From NCBI RefSeq assembly GCF_900890705.1, contig NZ_CAAHFH010000001.1, positions 3,410,001 through 3,474,000 of the forward strand: DNA of 64,000 bases. Direction: 5' to 3'. The translations under genes were made by a program, and so were the position numbers. Each line of letters opens with the position of its first letter. Position 1 is the first letter of the stretch. This document shows, in pieces, positions 9,273 through 17,743 of this stretch. The DNA is from Pontiella sulfatireligans. Lineage in GTDB: Bacteria; Verrucomicrobiota; Kiritimatiellia; Kiritimatiellales; Pontiellaceae. Below the pieces are notes generated by a model. That model searched no databases, had not been told where the DNA came from, and worked only from the letters and a program-made list of their open reading frames with translations.

Positions 9273-10742
9273 TCAATCGTGTCCCGGATCATTAATAGCA
9301 GACGCGTTGCGCTTGCTACCGGGTTTGGTGCCACGACGAGGCGGATGTATGCCTTTCCCGAGGCGCTTAAATGTCTTTCGGTCGACGCCGTCCGGCGTCA
9401 GATCGGCGGGTGTCGTATCCCCCGTGCGCTCCTGCCATTCATCCAGCGCGGCGCGCATCAAACGAAGGGGTTCGCTGTGCTCGGGACTGTCCGCCAGATT
9501 GTTTAGTTGATGCGGATCCTTCTCTACGTTAAACAACATTTCCGCCGGACGCGGTGCCAGTAGCACATCGGCCTGCGCAGGTGTTAGGCTACCCTGCGCC
9601 TGCCCTTCAAGCAGCGCTTCATACGATGCATACTTATGGTGGACCTGGACCCATCCGGCAAACTCAGGACGCGCATTGCGGATATACATCCATGGCCCCT
9701 TGCGCACCATGCGTTCATGCGCCTCCGTATCGTGCCAGTTGTGCTCGGCAAAAACAACATCCCGGACTTCGGATTTCGTATTCTTGATCAAGGGCATGAG
9801 GCTGGTGCCCTGCACCGTTTCTGGAACGGCCACCCCGGCCGCCTCCAACACGGTTGGCGCAATATCAATTGAACTAATCAGCGCATCGCAGGCCGAGCCC
9901 GGCTTCGCAAGCTGATGCGGCCAATGCACAATGAAAGGCGGTTTGATGCCGCTATCATAGAGCCAAGTCTTACACCGAGGGAATGGACGCCCGTTGTCCG
10001 CAAGGAAAAAAATCAGCGTGTTTTCATAAACGCCCTGTTGCTTCAACTCTTCAACCACCAAACCAACATAGCGGTCTAATCGCTGAACCTCATCGTAATA
10101 GGCGGCCAGATCCTGGCGCGTTCCTTCTGTGTCCACCATATACGGAGGAATCACGGCATCGGCTGGAACATGGGGCGGGGAAGCGCTACTCGGGTCCCAA
10201 TCACGATGTGCATCGTGCGATGCAAACCACATCATGAAGGGTTTGTCCTTGGGGCGCTCCTGTATAAATCCAACCCATTTTTCTTCACCGCCCGGTCTAC
10301 AATCCTCGATGCGATCAAAGGCGCTTCTGGCCGCTCTGCCGAGATGCCATTTTCCGGTAGCAGCCGTATAGTAACCCGCCTTCCTCAGCTCCTTCGGAAA
10401 CATTACCTGATCGGAAGGCAAGGCCTGATGAAGTTCCGGGGCACCCGTATTGTGCGGATAGCGTCCCGTGATCATGCTACAGCGGGACGGGCTGCACTGA
10501 CTGGTTGCCAGGTAGGCGTTATTGAAACGAAGACCGTCAGACGCCAACGCATCAACGTTCGGCGTGCGAATGTTCGGATGCCCATAACAGCCAAAGTCAT
10601 CCGCCGAGATATCGTCACCGATAAATACAATAACGTTGGGGGGGGGCGGATTTTCTGCATGGACAGAGCTTACAACCGTCAGCGCCGCCATGATGGCAAC
10701 CACGATTTTAGGCGCTGTTTTTGATGCCCTTTTCATGGTCAT
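9273..10742 (-). CDS. Secreted sulfatase (N-sulfoglucosamine-sulfohydrolase-like)
   Basis: A 489-residue type I sulfatase with a signal peptide to about residue 29. It has the IGDDISADDFGCYGHPNIRT block, the signature SQCSPSRCSMITGRYPHNTG (formylglycine Cys83), TGKWHLG near 129, and FLADNGRPFPRCKTWLYDSG near 255. The FGCYGHP...NTGAPELH pattern is shared with the sulfatases at 15907 and 29343 and recalls heparan-N-sulfatase-like subfamilies; the true substrate is unknown. The ATG overlaps the stop of the upstream beta-propeller gene by 4 bases (ATGA), indicating translational coupling. A run of nine C on the coding strand (10638-10646) encodes the Pro-rich start of the mature protein and is a possible slippage site. 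Confidence 0.93.
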   Translation of the reverse strand: MTMKRASKTAPKIVVAIMAALTVVSSVHAENPPPPNVIVFIGDDISADDFGCYGHPNIRTPNVDALASDGLRFNNAYLATSQCSPSRCSMITGRYPHNTGAPELHQALPSDQVMFPKELRKAGYYTAATGKWHLGRAARSAFDRIEDCRPGGEEKWVGFIQERPKDKPFMMWFASHDAHRDWDPSSASPPHVPADAVIPPYMVDTEGTRQDLAAYYDEVQRLDRYVGLVVEELKQQGVYENTLIFFLADNGRPFPRCKTWLYDSGIKPPFIVHWPHQLAKPGSACDALISSIDIAPTVLEAAGVAVPETVQGTSLMPLIKNTKSEVRDVVFAEHNWHDTEAHERMVRKGPWMYIRNARPEFAGWVQVHHKYASYEALLEGQAQGSLTPAQADVLLAPRPAEMLFNVEKDPHQLNNLADSPEHSEPLRLMRAALDEWQERTGDTTPADLTPDGVDRKTFKRLGKGIHPPRRGTKPGSKRNASAINDPGHD

Positions 10743-12055
10743 TTCTCGTTAAGCTGGAATTCCTGAAGGCTTAGTGCATAGGCACAGCCGGGTGGCGTGG
10801 TGTTTCTGACATATTCAGGGTCGTTACGTTTTTCATTTCCTGCCATATAATTCGCAGAGGAACACAGCCACATCGTGGCCCCGTCATCGGATATAAACTT
10901 TGACGGGATATTCAGGAAGTACGCCTGCGGGCCAAACTTCGGCATATGAGCAACAATGTCCCAAGGTCCGGTAAGTTTGTCCGATTCTAAAATATAACTC
11001 GTGTATTCCTTGCGGCTCGTATGACCAATGTGGCCATCCGTGATGCACATGAAATATTTCTTAAGCCCCGGATTATACGTGGCGGTTACAATCCCTGCAT
11101 GGTTATTCCATGAAAAGACCGGCTTGATCGCCTCATAATCCTTCGTCCAAATTGCCGCGCCTTTGTCATCGTGCCCTGCGAAATATTCATACTTCGAGCG
11201 GTCATTCATATTTTCAATACTTGGGGTGACGCGAGCCATATAGACCGCATCACCGGTCACCCATGAATTGTTTGCAACGCGCGGATCCACATCGTCGTTT
11301 GCCGCACCATGTCCCACCAGATAGGCTTTGCCATCCGGTGAATGTTCCATGTTTTTCCCGAAATCCACAAAGTGCGGTGCGCCCATCTTAACAAAGGGTC
11401 CTTGAGTGCCGGTTTCCAGATCGAGCGACTCGCGTTTCGGTTCATCAAATAAGGGGGCACTTATTGAGCGAGGGGATGGGGTCCATGTTTTACCGTTGTC
11501 TTTCGACCAATGGAACCCGGCAAATGGACCCATGACATACCAGCCAAACTTCTTCTTCAATTTCTTGTCGGGCTGATCGATGGCATAGGAACCGTAATAC
11601 CAAACTCCATTATAATGGAGACTACCACACGGATACCGTCCCTGAAACGGGGCCGCCGATGCTTTCATAATTCCATAGTTGGAAATGTTCAGATTAAGCG
11701 GATCATCCCCTTCAATGGTGGCATAACCACTACGCGCTTTTTCACCCGCGCCCGACCAGATAAAATTCATACCGGGCCCAACAGAACCGTCGGTCCACGG
11801 AGAATAAAGATTTCCGTCTGCTGCCCACGTCGGATACCACGTGTCCGCCTTGGTGTAATTGGCAAACCTTCCGGTAAATGAAACCCCTGAAAATGAATCC
11901 GATCGTTCGGGAGCGCCTTTGGGTAGAGCTCCCTCCGCATCATAAACAATAGTCTCTGAAGGCTCTGTGTTATGACAGGTCCAGATTTCATCTTCTCCAT
12001 TCGCAATGCTCGCAAACAGAGCAGCCATTAATACTATCCACATTTTAGAATTCAT
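10739..12055 (-). CDS. Exported beta-propeller protein (DUF4185-like), short paralogue
   Basis: A 438-residue exported protein, paralogue of the one at 7399-9249 but without its C-terminal discoidin-type domain. I start it at the ATG at 12055, which follows AAGGAC and opens a standard signal peptide (MNSKMWIVLMAALFASIANG); the longer frame to 12196 starts inside the neighbouring sulfatase region. Shared blocks are ADTWYPTWAADGNLYSPWTD, GRYPCGSLHYNGVWYYGSY, MGAPHFVDFGKNMEHSPDGK, IVTATYNPGLKKYFMCITDG and QAYFLNIPSKFISDDGATMW. The fold is probably a five-bladed propeller used by exo-glycosidases; the activity is unassigned. It is coupled to the downstream sulfatase by an ATGA overlap. Two such pairs in a row suggest the propeller protein and its sulfatase act on the same substrate. 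Confidence 0.72.
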   Translation of the reverse strand: MNSKMWIVLMAALFASIANGEDEIWTCHNTEPSETIVYDAEGALPKGAPERSDSFSGVSFTGRFANYTKADTWYPTWAADGNLYSPWTDGSVGPGMNFIWSGAGEKARSGYATIEGDDPLNLNISNYGIMKASAAPFQGRYPCGSLHYNGVWYYGSYAIDQPDKKLKKKFGWYVMGPFAGFHWSKDNGKTWTPSPRSISAPLFDEPKRESLDLETGTQGPFVKMGAPHFVDFGKNMEHSPDGKAYLVGHGAANDDVDPRVANNSWVTGDAVYMARVTPSIENMNDRSKYEYFAGHDDKGAAIWTKDYEAIKPVFSWNNHAGIVTATYNPGLKKYFMCITDGHIGHTSRKEYTSYILESDKLTGPWDIVAHMPKFGPQAYFLNIPSKFISDDGATMWLCSSANYMAGNEKRNDPEYVRNTTPPGCAYALSLQEFQLNEK

Positions 12056-12114
12056 ACTGTCCTTGTGTCCTTGTTTTGTTGCGGTCATAAAAAAGATTCC
12101 ATTGCAATCAGCCA

Positions 12115-13566
12115 TTAATACGTTTTCGCAGGCGGATGGCGAAACTCGTCGGTGCGGCGGGAGGACCAACCTTCTTCCTGTCGGCGTAACATCCACAGAG
12201 GCCGCGCGAGTTCAAGTTCCCAGGCAAATTGTTTCCGAAAAAGCTCTTTTACTATTTCCGGATTTTCGGCTGCCAGATCATTTTGTTCGCCAATATCTTC
12301 CGATAGATTGAACAGCTCGGCCGGACGATCGGGATAGCGCAGCAGTTTCCAGTCGCCGTCGCGAATCGCCGCACGCGTTTCCATTTTCCAGTGTAGAGTT
12401 TGATGGGGTCGAGCGGAATTGCCCCCCGTCAAATAGGGAATCATATTCACCCCATCGAGCCCCTCGATCGCCGCCGGATCCCCGTCGCCGACCGCCACAA
12501 AAGTAGGAATCAAATCGAGCGTAATCAGCGGATAATCATAGACCGAACCAGCGGGTAGCTTGCCGGGCCAGGAAATCAATCCTGGCACCCGAATTCCGCC
12601 CTCGAGTTGGGTCGCCTTTACCCCACTGAGCGGATAGTTGCTCGATCCATTTTTATTCATAGGCCCTCCGTTGTCGTTAGAGAAAACAATGAGGGTGTTT
12701 TCATACAATCCAAGAGCTTTGAGTTTGTCGATGATTTGACCGCATGCTCGATCCATCGAGAGCGTCATTTGTGCGACTTTGCGACGTTTGCCTTCGAGTT
12801 GCGGAAATTCGTTGGCATCCTTGGGATCTGGCTGCATCGGTGTGTGAACCGCATTGAAAGAGACAAAGGCAAAGAAGGGCTTATTCCCTTGGGCGCTACG
12901 CTCGATGAAGTCACATGTCTCATCCGCCAGCACATCGGTCAAATAGCCCCGATGCTCTTGGAAATGACCGAAATTACGCTCCAGCAATGCCTCAGCCACT
13001 ACCCGGTCCGGATTTTTATAGGCGAAAAAACTACGCGATCCGCCGCGCATTCCGTAAAATTCGTCAAAACCTCGCTTGAGTGGATGATAGCGGTCAGCGG
13101 CGCCCTGATGCCACTTTCCAAAAATCGCGGTGTAGTAACCCAACTCCTGCAGATAATTACCCATCGTTCTCAAATCCGTTGGCAAGCCCATTTCATCAGC
13201 AGGAACCTTGCTGTTTTCGCTCATAATGCGACTTACATTAATCTCTTCATACCCGAAGCGCTGCTGATATTTCCCTGACAGCAGTCCGGCTCTTGACGGA
13301 CCGCAAGTGGCGCCGGAAACATAAAAATTAGAGAGCCGAACACCATCCTTCGCTAACTGATCGAGATGCGGCGTCTTGAAATGATGGCTGCCCTGAAATC
13401 CAAAATCGCCATAGCCAGCATCATCCGAAAACAGCAACACAATATTGGGCTTCGACGAACTCACAGCAGACGACTTTTCTGCCGCATCGGTCTGAAGGGT
13501 TAGTGAGCAAAGGATTACTGTTAGGATTTTTAAAATCTGTTTCATTATTATTTTTGTGGAATTCAT
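12115..13566 (-). CDS. Secreted arylsulfatase-like sulfatase
   Basis: A type I sulfatase of about 483 residues from the ATG at 13566 (MNSTKIIMKQILKILTVILC); ATG 13545 is an equally possible start, and neither has a strong ribosome site. Signal peptide, then KPNIVLLFSDDAGYGDFGFQG, the signature ATCGPSRAGLLSGKYQQRFG (formylglycine Cys88), FGKWHQG, and VFSNDNGGPMNKNGSSNYPL. The end of the protein (WKLLRYPDRPAELFNLSEDI) is the normal sulfatase C-terminal subdomain. The CGPSRxGLLSGxYxxRFGYE pattern is that of arylsulfatase-A-like bacterial enzymes. The uroporphyrinogen-decarboxylase-like gene ends 10 bases upstream, so the two are probably co-transcribed. The substrate is unknown. Confidence 0.92.
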   Translation of the reverse strand: MNSTKIIMKQILKILTVILCSLTLQTDAAEKSSAVSSSKPNIVLLFSDDAGYGDFGFQGSHHFKTPHLDQLAKDGVRLSNFYVSGATCGPSRAGLLSGKYQQRFGYEEINVSRIMSENSKVPADEMGLPTDLRTMGNYLQELGYYTAIFGKWHQGAADRYHPLKRGFDEFYGMRGGSRSFFAYKNPDRVVAEALLERNFGHFQEHRGYLTDVLADETCDFIERSAQGNKPFFAFVSFNAVHTPMQPDPKDANEFPQLEGKRRKVAQMTLSMDRACGQIIDKLKALGLYENTLIVFSNDNGGPMNKNGSSNYPLSGVKATQLEGGIRVPGLISWPGKLPAGSVYDYPLITLDLIPTFVAVGDGDPAAIEGLDGVNMIPYLTGGNSARPHQTLHWKMETRAAIRDGDWKLLRYPDRPAELFNLSEDIGEQNDLAAENPEIVKELFRKQFAWELELARPLWMLRRQEEGWSSRRTDEFRHPPAKTY

Positions 13567-13576
13567 GAGAGGTCTT

Positions 13577-14830
13577 TTATTTTCGAGCGTCTTCCAGCGC
13601 CTTAAACATGGCAACGACATTTTCAATCGGTGTATTGGCCTGCACGTTGTGAATGGCGTCAAAGACAAAACCGCCGCCTGGGGCAAAGATATCGATGCGC
13701 TCGCGGACTTCCCGATAGACTTCATCCGGAGTTCCGAATGGCAGCGTTTTTTGCGTATCCACACCGCCGCCCCAGAATATGATCCGCTCGCCGAATTGAT
13801 CCTTCAGTCGCTGCGGATCCATATCCGTTGCTGAGCACTGTACCGGATTGAGAATATCAAATCCCGAGTCAATGAAATGATCAACCAAGGGATAAACCGC
13901 CCCGCAACAATGTTTGAAGGTTTTCCATTGGGTATTTTCATGGATCCAGCCGTTCAGTCGCTTGTAATACGGGGCCCAGAGTTCTTCGTATGTATCGATG
14001 GAACAAAACTGCGAAGTCTGCGTTCCGAAATCGGTGCCGCAGGTGAAGACGACATCAATCACATCGCCGGCGACGTCATTCATCAGCTTCATGTTTTCGA
14101 TGGCGATATTACACTGTTTGTCGAAAACCGTGTGAATGTAATCTTGGCGAATTGCGGTCGAGATATACCATTCCTGAATATCGCGAATTCCCTTCGGCTG
14201 TTTCAGGAACGGGGCCGGCACGAGGGCAATATCGCCCAGACCCGTTCCCGGTGTTCCCGCAATGATGCCCCGGGCGCTTCCGCGGAGTCGGTTCGCTTCT
14301 TGACGGTACCAGTCCACCGCCGCTTCATCCATGACCTCGAACTCTTCCAGATTGTCCTCCGGATTGAGGTTGTCTTCATCAATTTCCGGTTGGCGTATGA
14401 TGGAATCGAAAAAATGTCCAGTGGTCGGCATCCGGCCGCTTGGCGGTGCGGCGCGGTCGCCCTGCGGATAGATGAGGGTGTCGCCGCTAGCGTCGTTGGT
14501 AACTTGAAAATCAGCCGGCACCAGCATTTCCTGCCCCCATGGAGCGGTCCACGGTTGCCAGTTTTCATTGCGGAATCCAAAGATGTTCCCATGCCCATTA
14601 AACGGTTCCGTATCAATGCCAAGCTGGTCCAGCAGATCGTCCTCAAGTTCTCCAAGCATTTGATATGGCTCGCAGACCTTAACCGGGCGCGTTTCAAGGC
14701 CATAGTGTTCCCGCAGTAGATGAACGGTGCGCACATGCATCCCGGTTACTGCATTGCTGCCAAAGTCCACACATACCTGATCAGGCTCTTCATGCCTGAT
14801 GGTTGCCGCCAACCGCTCTTTACCTGTCAT
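13577..14830 (-). CDS. Uroporphyrinogen-decarboxylase-like / corrinoid methyltransferase-like protein
   Basis: A 417-residue protein of the URO-D superfamily, which contains haem-pathway decarboxylases and cobalamin-dependent methyltransferases (MtaA/CmuA type). The opening MTGKERLAATIRHEEPDQVC is typical. KTFKHCCGAVYPLVDHFIDS and CSATDMDPQRLKDQFGERI match the later barrel strands. The His-Cys-Cys stretch is where methyltransferase members bind zinc, so demethylation of a substrate is possible, but no corrinoid protein gene is visible. I start it at 14830, after GGAG, because a longer frame would overlap the divergent regulator. It has no signal peptide, so it is cytoplasmic. Neighbours are the sulfatase downstream and the AraC regulator divergent, separated by 105 bases. 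Confidence 0.75.
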   Translation of the reverse strand: MTGKERLAATIRHEEPDQVCVDFGSNAVTGMHVRTVHLLREHYGLETRPVKVCEPYQMLGELEDDLLDQLGIDTEPFNGHGNIFGFRNENWQPWTAPWGQEMLVPADFQVTNDASGDTLIYPQGDRAAPPSGRMPTTGHFFDSIIRQPEIDEDNLNPEDNLEEFEVMDEAAVDWYRQEANRLRGSARGIIAGTPGTGLGDIALVPAPFLKQPKGIRDIQEWYISTAIRQDYIHTVFDKQCNIAIENMKLMNDVAGDVIDVVFTCGTDFGTQTSQFCSIDTYEELWAPYYKRLNGWIHENTQWKTFKHCCGAVYPLVDHFIDSGFDILNPVQCSATDMDPQRLKDQFGERIIFWGGGVDTQKTLPFGTPDEVYREVRERIDIFAPGGGFVFDAIHNVQANTPIENVVAMFKALEDARK

Positions 14831-14935
14831 TGCCCGTATCTCCGATACCAGATTCCAATAAAAGTAATCATGAAACCATAGAAAAACCAATCTGTACATT
14901 GACCGGGGTAGCAGATCCGTACACAATATTCGCAT
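14831..14935. promoter_or_regulatory. Divergent control region between URO-D-like gene and AraC regulator
   Basis: A 105-base AT-rich region between two divergently transcribed starts. It must hold both promoters and probably the binding site of the AraC protein. I cannot pick out a convincing pair of -35/-10 boxes or a clear repeated half-site by eye. Confidence 0.5.
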
Positions 14936-15817
14936 ATGGAAAACGCTAAAAAACTCCTTAAACTCAATTATCTTTACGGAGGCGAAGTCGTTTATCAACC
15001 GGGTGAATGTTTAAATCCGCGCCGTCTAACCGACTACGAATGCGTCTTTATCATCTCTGGAACGGTGACTTACATCGCCGATGGAAAAAAACTACAAGCC
15101 CCGGCTGGGTCCATTATTCTCAGTGTTCCGGGCACCTTAGAACAGTATATTTGGGATACAGTCCAACCCACCCGCCATGCTTTTTTTCACTTTTCCGCGG
15201 ATCGAATGCCTTCCTACTGGCCGGCCCCAGCCAGCTGGCCGCACATTATCAAGACCCCCGACCCGCTGATTATTAGCCTATTCCGTCATATTCTCGGCCA
15301 TATCTACGAGCATCGAAATTGGCCGGCTGAGGCCCCCGAATTCCGCGACGGCCTGCTGTTGCAAAACCTGATCGACACCTGCTTGGAATCACATACCAAC
15401 GAAATTCGAAACTTTTCCCAGACGCGGCCGGAACCGGTACGACAGGCTCTAAAATGGATGCGGCAGCAGATTGATGACAATCCATGCGATACCTTCAGTC
15501 TCGCCGATATTTCCCGTGCAGCCAAGTGCTCTCCGAAACACCTCTGCCGCGTCTTCAGATCATCCGTCGGCTATTCGCCAGCCCAGACCGGGACGTTGAT
15601 GCGTCTGCAACTGGCCATCGCCATGCTGGCGCGCTCGAACCTGAATATTAAAGAGATCGGCCTGCGCTGCGGTTTTGAAAATCCACACTATTTTTCGCGG
15701 TGCTTTTCAAAGGTATTCGGACGCTCTCCTTCCGCGGTCCGCGCAGACATCGACGCAGGCCTTCCGCCGCCACCGGGTCCCCTTCCGGTCGATACCACGC
15801 CCCGGATTCACTGGTAA
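14936..15817 (+). CDS. AraC-family regulator with cupin sensor domain
   Basis: A 293-residue regulator, one of only two intact genes on the plus strand. The N-terminal half is a cupin-like sugar-sensing barrel (VIFIISGTV-type strand CVFIISGTVTYIADGKKLQA at about 36-55, then PAGSIILSVPG). The C-terminal half is a two-HTH AraC domain (FSLADISRAAKCSPKHLCRV and IKEIGLRCGFENPHYFSRCF). The tail is proline-rich. Such proteins normally activate an adjacent catabolic gene when a mono- or oligosaccharide binds. The divergent URO-D-like gene, and through it the sulfatase/propeller run at 7.4-14.8 kb, are the probable targets (inference from position). It converges with the sulfatase at 15907-17385. Confidence 0.88.
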   Translation: MENAKKLLKLNYLYGGEVVYQPGECLNPRRLTDYECVFIISGTVTYIADGKKLQAPAGSIILSVPGTLEQYIWDTVQPTRHAFFHFSADRMPSYWPAPASWPHIIKTPDPLIISLFRHILGHIYEHRNWPAEAPEFRDGLLLQNLIDTCLESHTNEIRNFSQTRPEPVRQALKWMRQQIDDNPCDTFSLADISRAAKCSPKHLCRVFRSSVGYSPAQTGTLMRLQLAIAMLARSNLNIKEIGLRCGFENPHYFSRCFSKVFGRSPSAVRADIDAGLPPPPGPLPVDTTPRIHW

Positions 15818-15906
15818 CCAAACAGTCAGTTCGGAGCCGAAATGCTGGAGTTCGGGGTGTCGGCCCCCTGGTTTTCGAAGTCCCCCTCGCAGCGAACAGC
15901 GCTCGG

Positions 15907-17385
15907 TCAACGCGGGCCCGAATGATTGATATGCTGCGCCTCTGTTGACTGACCGGGGACGATGCCCTCCTGCGGCCGGGTTCCGTTTTCATACATGAGT
16001 TTACCTGTCCTTCGATCATTCCGGTCAGGTGTTGCTTTATCCAGCGGAGGCGTTGTATCCCCTGTAGAGGCTTGCCATTCATCCATCAGCGTTCGCATGT
16101 TTTCCAGCACCTGAGCATACTCTGGATTCCGGGCCAGGTCCTTTATCTGGTGGGGATCATTGCTTACATCAAAGAGTTCTTCCGCAGGCCGGGGTTCAAG
16201 CAACGGATCCATTTGAGCGGGAGTCAATTTTCCCTCTTTCGCTAATGATCTCAATTCCCTCTGGGGACATTGGTCATCCAGACCGCAGATTTGAGGGAGT
16301 TGAGGATGGGCGTTGCGGATGTAGACATAATTGCCATGACGAACCATACGCTCATGAGCAATCTGTACATGCCAGTTGTGCTCAGCAAAAACATACTTCC
16401 GGATTGATTTTTCGGGGTCATGCAGCAACGGCAGTATACTAATGCCTTGAAAGCTCGGAGGTGTTTTTACATTTGACAAATCGAGGAGCGTCGGGGCGAT
16501 GTCAATGGCACTGATTAGAGAATGGCACACTTCGCCGCGTTGTTTTAACCCTGCCGGCCAATGGACGATAAAAGGCGTTTTGATTCCGCTGTCGTAAAGG
16601 CGCGTTTTACAGCGCGGAAAGGGGCGGCCGTTATCGGCCATGAATATAATGAATGTATTTTCAAGTACACCCTGCTTTTTCAGTTCGTCGACCACCATGC
16701 CGGCATACCGGTCAAGGCGCTGGATTTCATCGTAGTATTTTGCCAGATCCGCACGGGTTTCCTGCGTATCAATCAAGTAGGGCGGAATGACTGCATCTTC
16801 CGGGGAATGAGGTGCTGCCTCTTCGTCCTCCTGCCAGGATCGATGGGCATCATGAGAGGCAAACCACATAAAGAAGGGTTTATCTTTGGGTCGTTCCTGA
16901 AGGCATTGGACCCAGCGCTCTTCCCCTCCGGGACGGCTGTCCACCACCTTGTCGAAAGCCTTCTTTGCATAGTTGCCCAGATGCCATTTTCCTGCTGCGA
17001 CCGTGTAGTATCCAGCCTGATTGAGGAGTGCGGGAAACATAACCTGCCCTTTAGGCAACGCCATGTGCAGTTCCGGAGCTCCGGTGTTATGCGGGTATCG
17101 GCCGGTGATAATACTGCAGCGTGTCGGGCTACACTGGCTTATGGTCAGGTAGGCATTAGAAAAACGCAAGCCGTTGGCGGCGAGCAGATCGATGTTGGGG
17201 GTTTTGATCGTTGGGTGGCCGTAGCATCCGAAATCGGCAGCCGAAATATCATCTCCAATAATAAATATGATATTCGGAGGAGCCGGTTCACTCGTTTCGG
17301 CATACGCTTGTGATAGGGTGAAAACCGCGGTTCCCATGGCGAATAGGCCCCGAAAAACTTGTTCTTTTATACGGTTACGAATCAT
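15907..17385 (-). CDS. Secreted sulfatase, recent duplicate of 29343-30821
   Basis: A 492-residue type I sulfatase. The start at 17385 follows AAGGAGA; the longer frame to 17418 is unnecessary. Signal peptide to about residue 29, IGDDISAADFGCYGHPTIKT, signature SQCSPTRCSIITGRYPHNTG (formylglycine Cys85), AAGKWHLGNYAKKAFDKVVD, and FMADNGRPFPRCKTRLYDSG. It is nearly identical, at DNA level for long stretches, to the sulfatase 13 kb away at 29343-30821, and more distantly related to that at 9273-10742. Residue changes are scattered. This points to recent duplication or gene conversion. It is followed downstream by the convergent AraC gene and preceded by a 358-base region without genes. Confidence 0.93.
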   Translation of the reverse strand: MIRNRIKEQVFRGLFAMGTAVFTLSQAYAETSEPAPPNIIFIIGDDISAADFGCYGHPTIKTPNIDLLAANGLRFSNAYLTISQCSPTRCSIITGRYPHNTGAPELHMALPKGQVMFPALLNQAGYYTVAAGKWHLGNYAKKAFDKVVDSRPGGEERWVQCLQERPKDKPFFMWFASHDAHRSWQEDEEAAPHSPEDAVIPPYLIDTQETRADLAKYYDEIQRLDRYAGMVVDELKKQGVLENTFIIFMADNGRPFPRCKTRLYDSGIKTPFIVHWPAGLKQRGEVCHSLISAIDIAPTLLDLSNVKTPPSFQGISILPLLHDPEKSIRKYVFAEHNWHVQIAHERMVRHGNYVYIRNAHPQLPQICGLDDQCPQRELRSLAKEGKLTPAQMDPLLEPRPAEELFDVSNDPHQIKDLARNPEYAQVLENMRTLMDEWQASTGDTTPPLDKATPDRNDRRTGKLMYENGTRPQEGIVPGQSTEAQHINHSGPR

Positions 17386-17664
17386 AAAATTCTCCTTCTT
17401 TCTGAGATCGTCTCTCAAAATGCTACGGGTTGAGTTCTTTTTTTAATGCTGGGTTACGCCTTCTAAAATAATTGCGCCGTGAATGGTGCCCGCCCGCACA
17501 GGATCGTGCCATTTCCAGCCTTCTCATCGCTCTATTCGTAATCAAAATCAGCACTAAACCGAATTTGGATTCCAAAACCTCTCCTCAACGACCTTCCAAT
17601 CTGTTGACATTACTCAGCAATTTTCAGTGACCTTCATTTCCGCACCGGCCAAGGATGTCTTTCG

Positions 17665-17684
17665 TGTCAGCATGTGCTGATACT
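17665..17684. promoter_or_regulatory. Imperfect 20-base palindrome, candidate operator
   Basis: The sequence reads GTGTCAGCATGTGCTGATAC; its arms TCAGCA/TGCTGA pair fully around a TG centre. It lies 280 bases upstream of the sulfatase start and just beyond the GH115 terminator hairpin. It could be an operator or a second terminator stem; no T-run follows in either direction. Confidence 0.35.
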
Positions 17685-17691
17685 AATAAAT

Positions 17692-17711
17692 CTCCGGAGT
17701 AATCTCCGGAG
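17692..17711 (-). terminator. Hairpin terminator of the glucuronate operon
   Basis: Two copies of the self-complementary octamer CTCCGGAG flank a 4-base loop, giving a perfect 8-base-pair stem. It lies 32 bases beyond the GH115 stop codon and is followed on the minus strand by ATTTATTA. This fits a factor-independent terminator closing the operon at 17744-25099. Confidence 0.7.
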
Positions 17712-17743
17712 CTTTATCAACAGTCTGTACTAAAACTTAGGTT

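Larger units (their letters stand above)
17386..17743. other. Gene-free region upstream of sulfatase, downstream of GH115
   Basis: This holds the terminator of the uronate operon, a second short palindrome at 17665-17684, and presumably the promoter of the sulfatase at 15907-17385. I see no coding potential supported by a ribosome site or family resemblance. Confidence 0.6.

Noticed and set aside
14831..14998. Upstream extension of the URO-D-like gene
   Set aside because: It would overlap the divergent AraC gene, lacks family residues, and the ATG at 14830 has a GGAG site.
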